Assembly (NCBI GenBank): GCA_040756435.1
Contig: JBFLZD010000016.1
Coordinates: 1-62,567, forward strand
Direction: 5' to 3'
DNA length: 62,567 nt
Source of the DNA: Spirochaetota bacterium
GTDB taxonomy: Bacteria; Spirochaetota; UBA4802; UB4802
Made by a program: the position numbers and the translations under genes. Below the pieces are notes generated by a model. It saw only the letters and a program-made list of their open reading frames with translations. It searched no databases and was not told the origin of the DNA. Positions 1-9,901 of this stretch are shown here, piece by piece (within the stretch, counting starts at the first letter, position 1; each line of letters starts with the position of its first letter).

Positions 1-103
1 TACAGAAAGATACATTAATTTTTGTTGATAATGATAACATATGATGACGATAGTATAATGATATGATGTGGTAAAATTACTTTTAATTGATAAATAAGAA
101 ACC

Positions 104-991
104 ATGATTAATAGAGATAGTATTGATATAAAAGATTTACCAGTTTTTCCGCAGGTTGCAATTAAAATATTGCAAATACAGGAAGATAATATTGACATCA
201 GCTTCAAGGAGCTGGAAAGCATTATTTTACTTGACCCGGCATTAACAGCCAAGATACTAAAAGTGGCTAATTCAGCACTCTATGCCAGGCAACGTGAGAT
301 CACCAATTTGCAACAGGCTCTGACGTTACTTGGCTTCAAAATGGTAAAAAGCCTTGTGTTGCTGGTTTCAGCTTCCAATATTTATAGCAAAAACGTGAAA
401 TCTCAACAACAAACTACTGCAGCCACAGTTACCAAAACATCAACAGCAATGATATGGCGACATTCTGTAGTTACTGCATTCATTTCAAAATATGTGGCTA
501 CCCGTATTAAAAATGATGAAAAGAAAGAGGATGTATTTGTTGCTGGCTTGCTTCATGATATTGGCAGGCTTTTCATGATGTTTAATTTTAAGGATAAGTA
601 TGAACAATATATTGCATATCTCAACCAGATGCAATATAAAGATATATGTGAAATTGAAGAAAAAATATTTGAAATCAACCATCAGGATATTGGCAGGATA
701 GTACTGGAAAAATGGAATTTCCCCAATGAACTGGTAGATGTGGTAGCACAGCATCATGTTGCTCAGGTTGACTCAAAATACAAGACCACTGTTCAGATAG
801 TAGGACTGGCCAATATATGTGCAAAAATTATTGAAAAGGAAAATCTTTCAGAAAATGATAGGGAATTGCTTACCGCCTTCAGCAAGGCATTAGATATTAC
901 CCATGAAGATTATAATTATCTTACTGGTGAAATTGTCAATACCTTGCAAAACGATGAATTATATAAAATGAGCACATCTTTGATTGGCTAA
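104..991 (+). CDS. HDOD-domain signalling protein
   Basis: HDOD proteins are HD-superfamily modules used in bacterial signalling, often around second messengers, motility or biofilm control. The fold covers most of the 295 residues: the phrase LDPALTAKILKVANSALY near residues 43-60 is the characteristic HDOD start, and GLLHDIGRLF near residue 150 keeps an HD pair. No receiver, GGDEF or EAL domain is attached, so this is a stand-alone module. It is convergent with the pel-like cluster, only six bases separating the two stops and no terminator between them. The ATG has only a weak purine stretch upstream. The family call is firm; ligand and partner are unknown, and a role in controlling the neighbouring exopolysaccharide genes is only an inference from position. 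Confidence 0.88.
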   Translation: MINRDSIDIKDLPVFPQVAIKILQIQEDNIDISFKELESIILLDPALTAKILKVANSALYARQREITNLQQALTLLGFKMVKSLVLLVSASNIYSKNVKSQQQTTAATVTKTSTAMIWRHSVVTAFISKYVATRIKNDEKKEDVFVAGLLHDIGRLFMMFNFKDKYEQYIAYLNQMQYKDICEIEEKIFEINHQDIGRIVLEKWNFPNELVDVVAQHHVAQVDSKYKTTVQIVGLANICAKIIEKENLSENDRELLTAFSKALDITHEDYNYLTGEIVNTLQNDELYKMSTSLIG

Positions 992-997
992 ACTTTT

Positions 998-2374
998 TTA
1001 TGTCCTGCTAAAAATAATAAAATCAATTATTGGTGCTTTTTTATACAGGTGATAGGTACAGTATAGAGTTGTTGCTACGGATGCCAGCATGTAACTGGTG
1101 CCAGGCAGTAATTGAAAATAATGTATTGAAAATAAAGTAGCCGCAATATTTAAAACCAAATATAAACATGCAGCCATTGCAGCTTCAAATTGCAATTCCA
1201 TATACAAAAGATAAATCATAAGATTAAGAGTCAACATGTGAAAGAATACAGCTATAAGCAAAATCCTCATGATGTGAATATTAATGGTATGTGAATATCC
1301 TAAAAAATCCAGTATCTGGGGAAGCTTGATTAAAATGCCAACGGTCCATATTGACTGGAAAAATACAATGCCCTTTATGCCATTTTTAAGTGATAGCAGC
1401 ATTTTATTTTTTTTAATCTGTATGTAGCGGAAAGGGTCTTCCAAAATTTGTGATATGAATTCAAAAAATTTTTTATGGAAATCTGTTTCAGCTATGATCA
1501 AAAAATACACAAGCCCGGGTATCATGGTCAGGTAGGCTAAAAATACAGGTATGTCGTAGGGTATATAATAGTAATAGAGTGTACCAGGAATATGCTGGCC
1601 CTGCAAAAACCAGTAAAGCATTTTATCTGACCATATGGCCATATTAAAGAACCATCCCATTAAAAAAATCCGTTTGTGTTCTTTAAAAGAAACAATGAAT
1701 TCATTATTTACAGTAAGTTTTTTAAGGGGATATGCAATCTGGGAGATAGTTATCAAAAGAAGGACTATGACAGCCTGACCAATTGTGTATCCACACAATG
1801 CACCTGCAACTCCATACATTTTACCTAAATAAAGGACCCCATAAATACTGGCGATAGTTCCTGTTAAATAGCTGAAGAAAATTTTGTAATAGGCTTTGAG
1901 CAGCGCAATATATACCAGCATGATCCACAGGATGTTAATCACAACAAAGAGTGAAACTAACGATAGTATATAAAGCATATGAAATGGTATGGATGAAAAA
2001 TCGTTAAAAAACACAAAAGCAAGGGCAGGCAGTATTGAAAGTATGGTTATAAGAATTATTGCTGTCAGCAGTGCTGAAGGGATGGTTTCATAGTTTTCAA
2101 TATATAACTGATCAGCAATATAGCGGGAGAATACGTAATGAAAACCACCTGATAAAAATAGTGAAAACGCATACACATACACTATGGAAACAGTAAACAG
2201 TGCCGGATTGTCTGCAATTGCTCCAAATGTATATGTTTGAATAATATATATTGTAAGAACTGATAATATCCATGGGCCTGCAACAATGATCATACCCAGA
2301 AAGAAAGCCTGTATAATGGAAGACAACGTTCCTTTGTGTAAAATTTTATATAATTCAAATCCTATTCCGGCCAT
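998..2374 (-). CDS. pelG: PelG-like polysaccharide exporter (multi-spanning membrane protein)
   Basis: PelG is the inner-membrane flippase-like subunit that moves the Pel exopolysaccharide chain across the membrane. The protein starts with MAGIGFELYKIL, typical of PelG, followed by about twelve hydrophobic segments over 458 residues, which is the usual family length. It is the last gene of a four-gene minus-strand cluster; a GAGGA ribosome-binding site overlaps the end of pelF. A copy of the window-wide GGCGATAGT motif lies inside it at 1850-1858. Family membership is well supported by sequence and by synteny with the PelF-type glycosyltransferase. The polymer made here is not known, because no PelA deacetylase or outer-membrane export genes are adjacent. 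Confidence 0.9.
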   Translation of the reverse strand: MAGIGFELYKILHKGTLSSIIQAFFLGMIIVAGPWILSVLTIYIIQTYTFGAIADNPALFTVSIVYVYAFSLFLSGGFHYVFSRYIADQLYIENYETIPSALLTAIILITILSILPALAFVFFNDFSSIPFHMLYILSLVSLFVVINILWIMLVYIALLKAYYKIFFSYLTGTIASIYGVLYLGKMYGVAGALCGYTIGQAVIVLLLITISQIAYPLKKLTVNNEFIVSFKEHKRIFLMGWFFNMAIWSDKMLYWFLQGQHIPGTLYYYYIPYDIPVFLAYLTMIPGLVYFLIIAETDFHKKFFEFISQILEDPFRYIQIKKNKMLLSLKNGIKGIVFFQSIWTVGILIKLPQILDFLGYSHTINIHIMRILLIAVFFHMLTLNLMIYLLYMELQFEAAMAACLYLVLNIAATLFSIHYFQLLPGTSYMLASVATTLYCTYHLYKKAPIIDFIIFSRT

Positions 2375-2380
2375 ATATCC

Positions 2381-3808
2381 TCATTGTGTATACATGCCAA
2401 TATATTTTGCATAAAGATTGTCATACGTTGCAATAAGGTCCTTTTTATTATAAAACTGGATAACCTTATTCCTGTTTGTAGCTATCAGTTTATTACGGTA
2501 ATCAGGATTGTTGTATAAATATATAATACCCTGTGCTAATTTTTCTGAATCTTTTGGATCGGCTAAAAGAATATCATTGTAATCAAGCATTTCAGGAACA
2601 TTGCCCACACGTGTTGAAACCACGGGTATTCCTGCAGCATAAGCTTCTAAGATAACTAGTGGTTGAGCTTCACGGATACTGGAAAGTACCACAACATCTA
2701 AAAATTTGTAATACTGGCGTACATCAGCCTTACCGGTGAAAACTACTTTATCCTGAATCTGGAAGTTTTCAACAAGCTTAACGCAATCTTCATAATAACT
2801 TTCCTCTTCATCAGTTGGGCCAATTATGTAAAATTTAACATCAGGGATTGTTTCTGCAACAATCTTTGCCATGATGATAAAATTTTTAACATCTTTTATG
2901 GGGACAACTCGTGCTACAATACCAATGCTGAATTCTTTGCGTGTTTCAGTTTTTAAATCTAAATACCGTTCAATTTCAATTCCATTAGGTATAACTAGTG
3001 TTTTTTCACGCTTTGCTCCCTGTGCAATTTGAATATTACGATTAACCTCAAAAAGGGATATAACACAATCAGAGTATTCATACGTAATAGCGCTTAAATC
3101 ATTAAAGATGTTAATCCACATATCCCGCTGGTAGCCTTTAACCCAGGTTGCACGCTTGATATCTATCTCGCGTTCTTTGTTGTATAAACCATGCTCGGTT
3201 AGGATTACGGGTTTATTGTATTTAATCTTTGCACTGGCAGCACAAAGGCCTGCATAGCCAGTTGATATGGTATGGTACAGATCAGCCGGTGGCAGGTCCC
3301 ATGTCATTATCTTCATCATGTATTCGTGTGATGACCGCCATGCCCAGTAATAGTCGGAAAATGGATATAAGGGATTGCGTATTGCATTATACTGAGTTAC
3401 AATTTTAAAACTTGTAATATGTCGCTGCAGAGAAGATGGATCATAGCGATGTTTATTAATGAGCCTAAAAATATCACTGAATCTTGAAAAATCTTTTTTC
3501 TGCATCATATCATTGTGAAATAATTCAATTGTTTTAAAAAACGAAGGCTGTATTGACTTTTGGGGTTTTGCAACCGGAGCTGTCAGAAGCCTGTTAACCA
3601 GTCCAATGACGTTGGGTGGAAATGAATATTTTGGTTCGTCTTCTTCTGCAGAGATGGCAAATATGATAAAGTTGTAGTTGGTAAGCCCCGAGATTATATC
3701 CTGTATCCAGGCTGATACCCCTCCTGTTATGTATGGGTATGACCCTTCTGCTATAATACATATTGTTTTTTTTGATGGGTCAGGTTTATTAATTGCTACA
3801 AAATCCAT
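2381..3808 (-). CDS. pelF: PelF-type glycosyltransferase (GT4)
   Basis: PelF is the cytosolic glycosyltransferase that polymerises the Pel polysaccharide from a UDP-sugar. The 475-residue protein has the two-lobed GT-B layout. The N-terminus carries IIAEGSYPYITGGVSAW, the PelF hallmark, and the C-terminal lobe contains EAQPLVILEAYAAGIPVVST, which holds the E-x7-E nucleotide-sugar motif of family GT4. A second landmark is TEHGLYNKERE in the middle. Its start overlaps the end of the upstream gene by 13 bases, indicating translational coupling, and a GAGGTG ribosome-binding site lies inside that gene. Confidence in the family is high; the sugar used is not visible. Confidence 0.93.
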   Translation of the reverse strand: MDFVAINKPDPSKKTICIIAEGSYPYITGGVSAWIQDIISGLTNYNFIIFAISAEEDEPKYSFPPNVIGLVNRLLTAPVAKPQKSIQPSFFKTIELFHNDMMQKKDFSRFSDIFRLINKHRYDPSSLQRHITSFKIVTQYNAIRNPLYPFSDYYWAWRSSHEYMMKIMTWDLPPADLYHTISTGYAGLCAASAKIKYNKPVILTEHGLYNKEREIDIKRATWVKGYQRDMWINIFNDLSAITYEYSDCVISLFEVNRNIQIAQGAKREKTLVIPNGIEIERYLDLKTETRKEFSIGIVARVVPIKDVKNFIIMAKIVAETIPDVKFYIIGPTDEEESYYEDCVKLVENFQIQDKVVFTGKADVRQYYKFLDVVVLSSIREAQPLVILEAYAAGIPVVSTRVGNVPEMLDYNDILLADPKDSEKLAQGIIYLYNNPDYRNKLIATNRNKVIQFYNKKDLIATYDNLYAKYIGMYTQ

Positions 3809-4635
3809 TGATAGATTAACACCTCAGCATATTCTATATCGCTAACATCGTACTGAGAAATGATTGAAGCAATTGTTTTAATCCTGTCATAATTTTTTAA
3901 ATTATAATGGCATTGAGCCATTTTGAGCAGGCAATATACAGGTTTGTATTGTAAAGAACAACAATAGGCATAGAGCGATAGTGCATATTCAAAATTCTCG
4001 TCCTGCAAATAACTGTCAGCCAGAGCTAATTTTATCCTTTTGTTTTTTGGTTGTAGTGCATATGCTTTTACCAGATTCCCGATTGCCTGTTTAATATAAA
4101 ATTTCTGGATTAGCTTCTGGCTTTCCAGAAGCGCAGCAAATTGTGTATAAAGAAGCCCAAGCAAATAATGGTAAATGAAGATGTTATGAGTGGCTTTTTC
4201 CAGCTTTTTCTTAACTTTCTCAATTTTTGTTAAAAATGAATTTTCAATTGTGTTTAATCCTTCAGCAGCATACAAGGCTATTTCTGGATTGGGATCTTTA
4301 ATCATGGTGCGTAAAATTTTAACAGAATGTGGATTGGGGCGCATGGCTAATTTTTGCTGAGAAAATAGACGCGTAATTTCATCAAGGTCCTGAGCTTCGT
4401 CAATTAAAGGGCGTAATGAAGTTGCTGCCATAAGGTAATGTTCTATACCCAGCAAGCCTTCAGAAAAAGCCTTGCGTAATTTATGTTGAGTTTTAACAAT
4501 ATAAGGATTTTCTACAACATCATGCCTGAAAAAATCAAAAGGGTTTTCAAAAGAATAGAGCTTAATTATATCGTTGCTGCTCTTTGATACAGTATAATCA
4601 ACAATAAAATCATCATGAGGAAGAATGGCACTCAT
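3796..4635 (-). CDS. PelE-position helical repeat protein (TPR/HEAT-like)
   Basis: This 279-residue protein occupies the pelE slot between the GAF-domain protein and PelF. It has no obvious transmembrane segment. The C-terminal half is made of helical pairs that read as tetratricopeptide repeats (LVKAYALQPKNKRIKLALADSYLQDENFEYALSLY region, around residues 185-225); the middle has a HEAT-like stretch with AEGLNTIENSFL. In characterised Pel systems PelE is a TPR protein that scaffolds PelD with PelF, and the same role is inferred here. It differs from Pseudomonas PelE in lacking the membrane helices, so orthology is by position and repeat type only. The start has AGGTGA six bases upstream, and the gap to the previous gene is eight bases. 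Confidence 0.6.
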   Translation of the reverse strand: MSAILPHDDFIVDYTVSKSSNDIIKLYSFENPFDFFRHDVVENPYIVKTQHKLRKAFSEGLLGIEHYLMAATSLRPLIDEAQDLDEITRLFSQQKLAMRPNPHSVKILRTMIKDPNPEIALYAAEGLNTIENSFLTKIEKVKKKLEKATHNIFIYHYLLGLLYTQFAALLESQKLIQKFYIKQAIGNLVKAYALQPKNKRIKLALADSYLQDENFEYALSLYAYCCSLQYKPVYCLLKMAQCHYNLKNYDRIKTIASIISQYDVSDIEYAEVLIYQWIL

Positions 4636-4643
4636 GCTGTCAC

Positions 4644-6155
4644 CTATATTTTCTGCATAAGCAGTAGATTTTCGGCCAGTAGTATAAGGTCTTCTTCAGA
4701 CTGATGATTGGGCCTTAAGCTACTGTATCCAATAACAATTTCAGGATTAACTATCTGGCCTTTTACATAATATGTTTTTTTGCTGTTTTGTTCAATAAGT
4801 GATAAACTGAACATCGCCGTGCCATCAAAATCCATGTTGGGTAAAATAGCTGCAAACTGGAATGTTTCCTTATACTGGAAAATAAAAACCTTACCTTTTG
4901 CAAGCTGCTGTACTAATCCGGCTATCTCCTTTAAAACTAAAAGCGCATCCTTCATTGAAAATTTTTCAACTATTTGGGCACTATTGATACATTCAACTAT
5001 CAGTAATGACATGTTCAATTTGTTATGCTGTGCATTGACAAATTCTTCTTTGATAACCTCATAAAATTCGCTTATTGAATTAAAGCCCGTTATCGGGTCA
5101 ACCTCTTTGTGTACTAGTGAGCTATATCGTATGGCATTGCGAATAATTGGGGCAGCAAGGTCTGCAATCATAAGTAATAATTGCTCGGTATAAAGATTAT
5201 ATTTTATAAAAGGTATTTTTTCAATATTAAGCGCTCCCCATACCTGATTGTCGATAGTGATAGGAACAGTAATGATAGAATTGCCTTTATCAAGTGCTTT
5301 TAAGTTTTGATATTTCTGAAGCATTTTAATAGAAAACATGGTATTGTTCCGAACCGACCAGCCAATAAGGTTTTCCGTATCAAGGTTTGAAGGGGTGCTA
5401 TTAATAATTTCCGGTGTCCACCCATTGTATGCAAGAAGATGTATAGAATTATTATCACGATCATATTGCCATAATGAACATTGCAAAGCTCCGGTGAATT
5501 GTACCACCGCATTCAAAATATTAGGATAGATATTTTCTAAATTTAATGTATTTAACGCAATAATAGTTGAATATAATGATATGAGCGAATTTTGCTGGCC
5601 TAAAATGCGGTCCTGATATTCCTGATTTACCAATGATACGGCTTCAAGTTCTCGTTTAAGTTTGGCAGCCTGCTCATCAAGTTCTTTAATTGTTGCTTTC
5701 TGGTTCTGTATAATGCGGCCTAAATTATCGCGTATTTCTCCAAGAATAATGATAGCAATGAGCGATAGAAATAATAATGAAGACAGATGCTGATAAACAG
5801 CCGGTGTAGTGATCGTTGTATATAGTATGTCGGTTGAATAATACAGATCACTGATTATATTATATGATGCTATGATTATCGTTGCTATGAGGAATGTAAG
5901 AAGACCGGATTTTTTGCCATAAAACGAAGTAAAGAAGATTATAACGAAGAGATAGGGGTTGTAGTGTATAGAAAGAAAACCAATGTCTTCAGGATATTTA
6001 AGAATATTGATGGTAAGTACTGCCGTGACAAGTATAATTATTTCAAAGGGAAATATTTTTTTTAATGTTTTAACTATGGTATCCATAAATGACAATGTGC
6101 TGGTGTTAAGATGTAATAAAATGTATTGCTTAAATCTAATAACATAATTTATCAA
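4644..6155 (-). CDS. pelD: PelD-like membrane GAF protein with degenerate GGDEF domain
   Basis: PelD is the membrane receptor that couples cyclic di-GMP to Pel synthesis. Here about four N-terminal membrane helices (residues 35-145) are followed by a coiled coil, a GAF domain (roughly 190-340) and a C-terminal degenerate GGDEF domain, which is exactly PelD architecture. At the place of the GGDEF signature the sequence reads FQYKETFQFAAILP, so cyclase activity is excluded. The RxxD inhibitory-site motif expected a few residues upstream is replaced by KGKVFIF, so cyclic di-GMP binding by the usual route is doubtful. The longest frame starts with TTG; an ATG at 6086 (MDTIVKTLKK) is an alternative, and neither has a strong ribosome-binding site. 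First gene of the four-gene cluster. Confidence 0.75.
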   Translation of the reverse strand: MINYVIRFKQYILLHLNTSTLSFMDTIVKTLKKIFPFEIIILVTAVLTINILKYPEDIGFLSIHYNPYLFVIIFFTSFYGKKSGLLTFLIATIIIASYNIISDLYYSTDILYTTITTPAVYQHLSSLLFLSLIAIIILGEIRDNLGRIIQNQKATIKELDEQAAKLKRELEAVSLVNQEYQDRILGQQNSLISLYSTIIALNTLNLENIYPNILNAVVQFTGALQCSLWQYDRDNNSIHLLAYNGWTPEIINSTPSNLDTENLIGWSVRNNTMFSIKMLQKYQNLKALDKGNSIITVPITIDNQVWGALNIEKIPFIKYNLYTEQLLLMIADLAAPIIRNAIRYSSLVHKEVDPITGFNSISEFYEVIKEEFVNAQHNKLNMSLLIVECINSAQIVEKFSMKDALLVLKEIAGLVQQLAKGKVFIFQYKETFQFAAILPNMDFDGTAMFSLSLIEQNSKKTYYVKGQIVNPEIVIGYSSLRPNHQSEEDLILLAENLLLMQKI

Positions 6156-6195
6156 ATGTCAAGGAAATTAGAATATACACCAAATGTAAAGCAAT

Positions 6196-6229
6196 AAAAA
6201 AGGCTGCTCAGTATGAACAGCCTTTTTTG
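6196..6229 (-). terminator. Rho-independent terminator of the beta-oxidation operon
   Basis: A GGCTGCTCA/TGAACAGCC hairpin is flanked by A-runs on one side and a T6 run on the other, so it can stop transcription in either direction. Read on the minus strand it lies 20 bases after the thiolase stop codon and insulates the pel-like cluster from read-through. Confidence 0.85.
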
Positions 6230-6248
6230 TTCTAAAAGGTATAGTGGT

Positions 6249-7460
6249 TTACCACTTTTCTACCAATTCAAATAATGCTGCAGCGCCCATACCGCCACCA
6301 ATACACATTGACTCAATACCGTATTTCACGCCCTTCTTTACCATCATGTTAACAAGCTGTGAAGCTAATTTTGAACCAGTACATCCTAATGGATGCCCTA
6401 ATGCAATTGCTCCACCATTTACATTGATGCGGCGGTCTTTGCTATCAACTGCCCACTCTTTCTTGTCGCCAATACCCAACTGACGGGCACAATAAATAGC
6501 CTGAGAAGCAAACGCTTCGTTGATTTCAAACAGGCCAATGTCTTTAATATCTTTGCCGGTCAGTTTAAGAAGTTTTGGTATTGCTACTGCAGGTCCAATA
6601 CCCATTTCATCTGGCTCACATCCTGCAACAACATAGGCAACTAATTTTACCAATGGTTTTACGCCGTATTTTCTGCAAGCTTCTTCGCTCATTAAAAGAA
6701 CGGCTGCTGCACCATCAGTTGTCTGTGAAGAGTTACCTGCTGTTACTGAACCAAATGCTGCAAATGCTGGTTTTAATTTTGCAAGACCTTCGATTGTTGT
6801 ATCAGCTCGTACTCCGTCATCGAAGTCCTGGATAAATTCTTCTTTTTTGAGTGTTCCATCTGGCTGTGGTACATAGCGAACAGCTTTAGTAGGAACTATC
6901 TCATCAAACATCTTGTTTTTCTGTGCTTCAGCGGCTTTCATCTGTGAGTGGTATGCAAATTCGTCCTGATCCTGACGGGAAATTTTGTAACGATTTGCAA
7001 CATTCTCAGCAGTGATACCCATTGAAATATAGACATCAGGTTTCTGCTTTGCCCAGTATGGGTGTGGACGAGGCATGTTCCCGCCCATTGGAACTATTGA
7101 CATAGATTCAAGTCCTGCGCCAATGGCTACATCAGCCCATCCTGCCTGAATTCGTGCAGCAGAAATAGCTATTGATTCAAGACCAGATGAACAGAATCTA
7201 TTAACTGTAGCACCGCAGGTATCTATTGGGAATCCAGCCATAAGTGCTGCAATTCGACCAACGTTTAAACCCTGCTCAGCTTCTGGGAATGCACAACCAA
7301 CCATAACGTCTTCTACAACCTTCTTGTCAACTTTTGCTCTTTCCATTAAGCCCTGAAGAGCAGTTACAAGCAGGTCTTCAGGTCGGGTCTGAGCAAAAGC
7401 ACCTTTGCCTCTACGGCACCCAGGTGTTCTGACAGCCTGTACAATATATGCATCTCTCAT
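6249..7460 (-). CDS. fadA: Acetyl-CoA acyltransferase (3-ketoacyl-CoA thiolase)
   Basis: This enzyme performs the last step of fatty-acid beta-oxidation, cleaving 3-ketoacyl-CoA with CoA to give acetyl-CoA and a shortened acyl-CoA. The 403 residues match the thiolase length. The nucleophilic cysteine is in NRFCSSGLESI (about residue 90), the histidine in INEAFASQAI/GHPLGCTG, and the C-terminal cysteine in CIGGGMGAA. An AGGAGG ribosome-binding site lies just before the ATG. It is the second gene of a two-gene operon with the fused dehydrogenase/hydratase, separated by 35 bases, the same order as fadN-fadA in Bacillus. A terminator follows the gene. No acyl-CoA dehydrogenase is adjacent. Confidence 0.95.
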   Translation of the reverse strand: MRDAYIVQAVRTPGCRRGKGAFAQTRPEDLLVTALQGLMERAKVDKKVVEDVMVGCAFPEAEQGLNVGRIAALMAGFPIDTCGATVNRFCSSGLESIAISAARIQAGWADVAIGAGLESMSIVPMGGNMPRPHPYWAKQKPDVYISMGITAENVANRYKISRQDQDEFAYHSQMKAAEAQKNKMFDEIVPTKAVRYVPQPDGTLKKEEFIQDFDDGVRADTTIEGLAKLKPAFAAFGSVTAGNSSQTTDGAAAVLLMSEEACRKYGVKPLVKLVAYVVAGCEPDEMGIGPAVAIPKLLKLTGKDIKDIGLFEINEAFASQAIYCARQLGIGDKKEWAVDSKDRRINVNGGAIALGHPLGCTGSKLASQLVNMMVKKGVKYGIESMCIGGGMGAAALFELVEKW

Positions 7461-7495
7461 AATAATTTTCCTCCTGTTTGCGAAAGATTATATGA

Positions 7496-9901
7496 CTAAA
7501 TAAATAATGGTTTACCAGTTTGTAAGATATGCGCTGCCATCTTCTGGGTATTTTCAGTCTGCCACAGTTCAACAAAGGCTTCACGCTCTTGTTTCATCCA
7601 CTGTTCTTCGGTAATTTCAGTACCGCTTGGAACATCGCCACCTGACATGACAAACGCAATCTTCTTGGCAATGAATTCCATATGAGGTGTAATGTACATA
7701 CCAATCCTCATGTTGAGCATTTCAGCTTCTACCATACCCATAGCTTCACGGCCAATTACTACAAACTTTTCTTTCTTTGGTGGAGCATATCCTTCATCAA
7801 TCATTCTGAGTACTTCTTTCTTAGCTTCACCAATGAGAAGGTCTCTGTTGAATACTACACGGTCTTTTGCACTCAGGAAGCCTTTTTTCTGGGCTTCAAA
7901 TGCTGACATTGTTACCTGAGCCTGTGCAACTGCCATGAAGCATGGCAGGAATAATCCTGCAAGGTCAGTTATCTTAGCAGCTTTTGGTACTGACTTGATG
8001 TATTTCTTCCAAAGGTTGAGCATACCTAAACCGCCAGGAAGTAATCCAGCACCTATTTCAACAAGACCCATGTAGAGTTCAGAATGTGCTACAATACGGT
8101 CAGCATTCAAACATACTTCGCAACCACCACCTAATGTCATGCCATAAGGAGCTGCAACAACAGGTATTGGAGCATATTTGGCTTTCATCAACCCGGCATG
8201 TACATTAGCAATAAACTTGTCAATTTCTGACCATTTCTTTTCTTTTGCAAGGCTACCCATGTAAGCTAAGTCGCCACCAGCTGAAAATGCACCTGGCATG
8301 CCACCTGCCTGGTTGCCTATAACAATACCAGCACCATTTTTCAATACAAAGTCTGTAGCGTCGGCTATAAAGTCAACTATCTGTCCGTTGATTGCGTTCA
8401 TCTTGGTGTGGAATTCAATACAGAATACATCATCACCTAAGTCAATAAGTGATACTGATTCGTTCTTTTTGATTTCTTTTCCGGCACCTTTGAGGTTAAA
8501 TAGAGAAATAGCTGCAGCGCTCTTCTTAATTTCTTTGTAGCCGCCGTTTACTAAATCATAGTAGAATTCTTTGCCATTTTCAACTTTGTAGAATGAAGTT
8601 GCGCCTGATGCTAACATCTTCTTAACGTTTTCAGGAACCTTCATTCCTTCTTTTTCCATTCTTTCAACAGACTCTTTCACGCCGATAGCGTCCCATGCCT
8701 GGAATGGACCTAATTCTAAGTTGTAACCCCATGTCATTGCATTGTCAATTTCAACTATAGAGTCTGCTATTTCGGGGATGCGGTTTGCTGCATAGATTGC
8801 ACCTAATGCAGAAAGCTTCCATGCAAATTTTGCTGCCTTGTCATTGCCCCATACAATGGCTTTGATCTTTTGAGCAGCAGTGGGGAGCTTCTTTGCAGCT
8901 GATACTGATTCAAATTCTGGTTTTGTAGCTTCGCGGTATTCTAATTTAGCAGGGTCAAGTACTAATGAAAGTTTCTTGCCATCAGCAGTTTTTTCCTTCT
9001 TGTAAAAGCCCTGTTTGGTTTTGTCGCCAAGCCATTTGTTTTCAATCATCTTGTTGAACCATGCAGGAACCTTGTATACATCACGACGCTCATCGTTTTT
9101 AAGCAGTTCGTATGAGTTTTCTGCAAGGTGATGAATTGTGTCAAGACCAACCATATCAGACAGTTTAAATACAGCAGTTTTTGGACGGCCCATTGCTGGT
9201 CCCATGATAGCATCAACTTCGTCAATGGTGATGCCTTCAGATTCTAACAGCTGCATAACTGTCATGATTTCGTGTACACCTATACGGTTACCAATAAAGT
9301 TTGGAGTATCCTTTGCCCAAACAATACCTTTACCCAAGCGTTTTTCACCAAATTCTGCAATAAAATCAAGAACTTCCTTCTTGGTCTTTTCGCCAGGGAT
9401 GAGCTCTAAAAGATGCATATAGCGAACAGGGTTAAAGAAGTGGGTACCCATGAAATGTTCTTTGAATGCATCGCTGCAATTCTTTGACATTTCTTTTAAG
9501 GGCAATCCTGAAGTGTTTGATGTTACAACAGCGGTTGGTTTGCGAATCTTGTCAATCTTCTGGAATAATTCCTGTTTGATCTTAAGATTTTCAACAACAA
9601 CTTCAACAATTAAATCACAGTCTTTTAACTTGTCAAAATCATCTTCAAGATTACATAGACTGATTCGCGATGCATTGCTCTTATCCATAATAAGAGCTGG
9701 TTTAGCCTTCATCATGTTGTCAAAACCAGCCTGAACAATGCGGTACCGTGCTTTGGGATCCTTCTTCTCTTCATCTGTTAAATTGAATGGAACGATGTCG
9801 AAGAGGAGAGTTTCCACACCTGCGTCAGCCAATAGAGCCGCGATACCACCACCCATGATACCGGAGCCTATGACGGCTGCCTTTTCGATTCTTCTAACCA
9901 T
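7496..9901 (-). CDS. fadN: 3-hydroxyacyl-CoA dehydrogenase / enoyl-CoA hydratase, FadN type
   Basis: A fused beta-oxidation enzyme that hydrates enoyl-CoA and oxidises the 3-hydroxyacyl-CoA with NAD+. Domain order is dehydrogenase first, hydratase last, as in FadN rather than in E. coli FadB. The NAD-binding loop is VIGSGIMGGGIAALL at residues 9-23, the dehydrogenase catalytic region contains GTHFFNPVRYMHLLE near residue 150, and the crotonase part shows GGMPGAFSAGGDLAYMG near 535 and the GGGCE loop near 595. Length of 801 is normal for FadN. The ATG follows GGAGG at the right distance, and the gene heads the operon with fadA. The 5' region carries no recognisable fatty-acid regulator site. 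Confidence 0.93.
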   Translation of the reverse strand: MVRRIEKAAVIGSGIMGGGIAALLADAGVETLLFDIVPFNLTDEEKKDPKARYRIVQAGFDNMMKAKPALIMDKSNASRISLCNLEDDFDKLKDCDLIVEVVVENLKIKQELFQKIDKIRKPTAVVTSNTSGLPLKEMSKNCSDAFKEHFMGTHFFNPVRYMHLLELIPGEKTKKEVLDFIAEFGEKRLGKGIVWAKDTPNFIGNRIGVHEIMTVMQLLESEGITIDEVDAIMGPAMGRPKTAVFKLSDMVGLDTIHHLAENSYELLKNDERRDVYKVPAWFNKMIENKWLGDKTKQGFYKKEKTADGKKLSLVLDPAKLEYREATKPEFESVSAAKKLPTAAQKIKAIVWGNDKAAKFAWKLSALGAIYAANRIPEIADSIVEIDNAMTWGYNLELGPFQAWDAIGVKESVERMEKEGMKVPENVKKMLASGATSFYKVENGKEFYYDLVNGGYKEIKKSAAAISLFNLKGAGKEIKKNESVSLIDLGDDVFCIEFHTKMNAINGQIVDFIADATDFVLKNGAGIVIGNQAGGMPGAFSAGGDLAYMGSLAKEKKWSEIDKFIANVHAGLMKAKYAPIPVVAAPYGMTLGGGCEVCLNADRIVAHSELYMGLVEIGAGLLPGGLGMLNLWKKYIKSVPKAAKITDLAGLFLPCFMAVAQAQVTMSAFEAQKKGFLSAKDRVVFNRDLLIGEAKKEVLRMIDEGYAPPKKEKFVVIGREAMGMVEAEMLNMRIGMYITPHMEFIAKKIAFVMSGGDVPSGTEITEEQWMKQEREAFVELWQTENTQKMAAHILQTGKPLFI

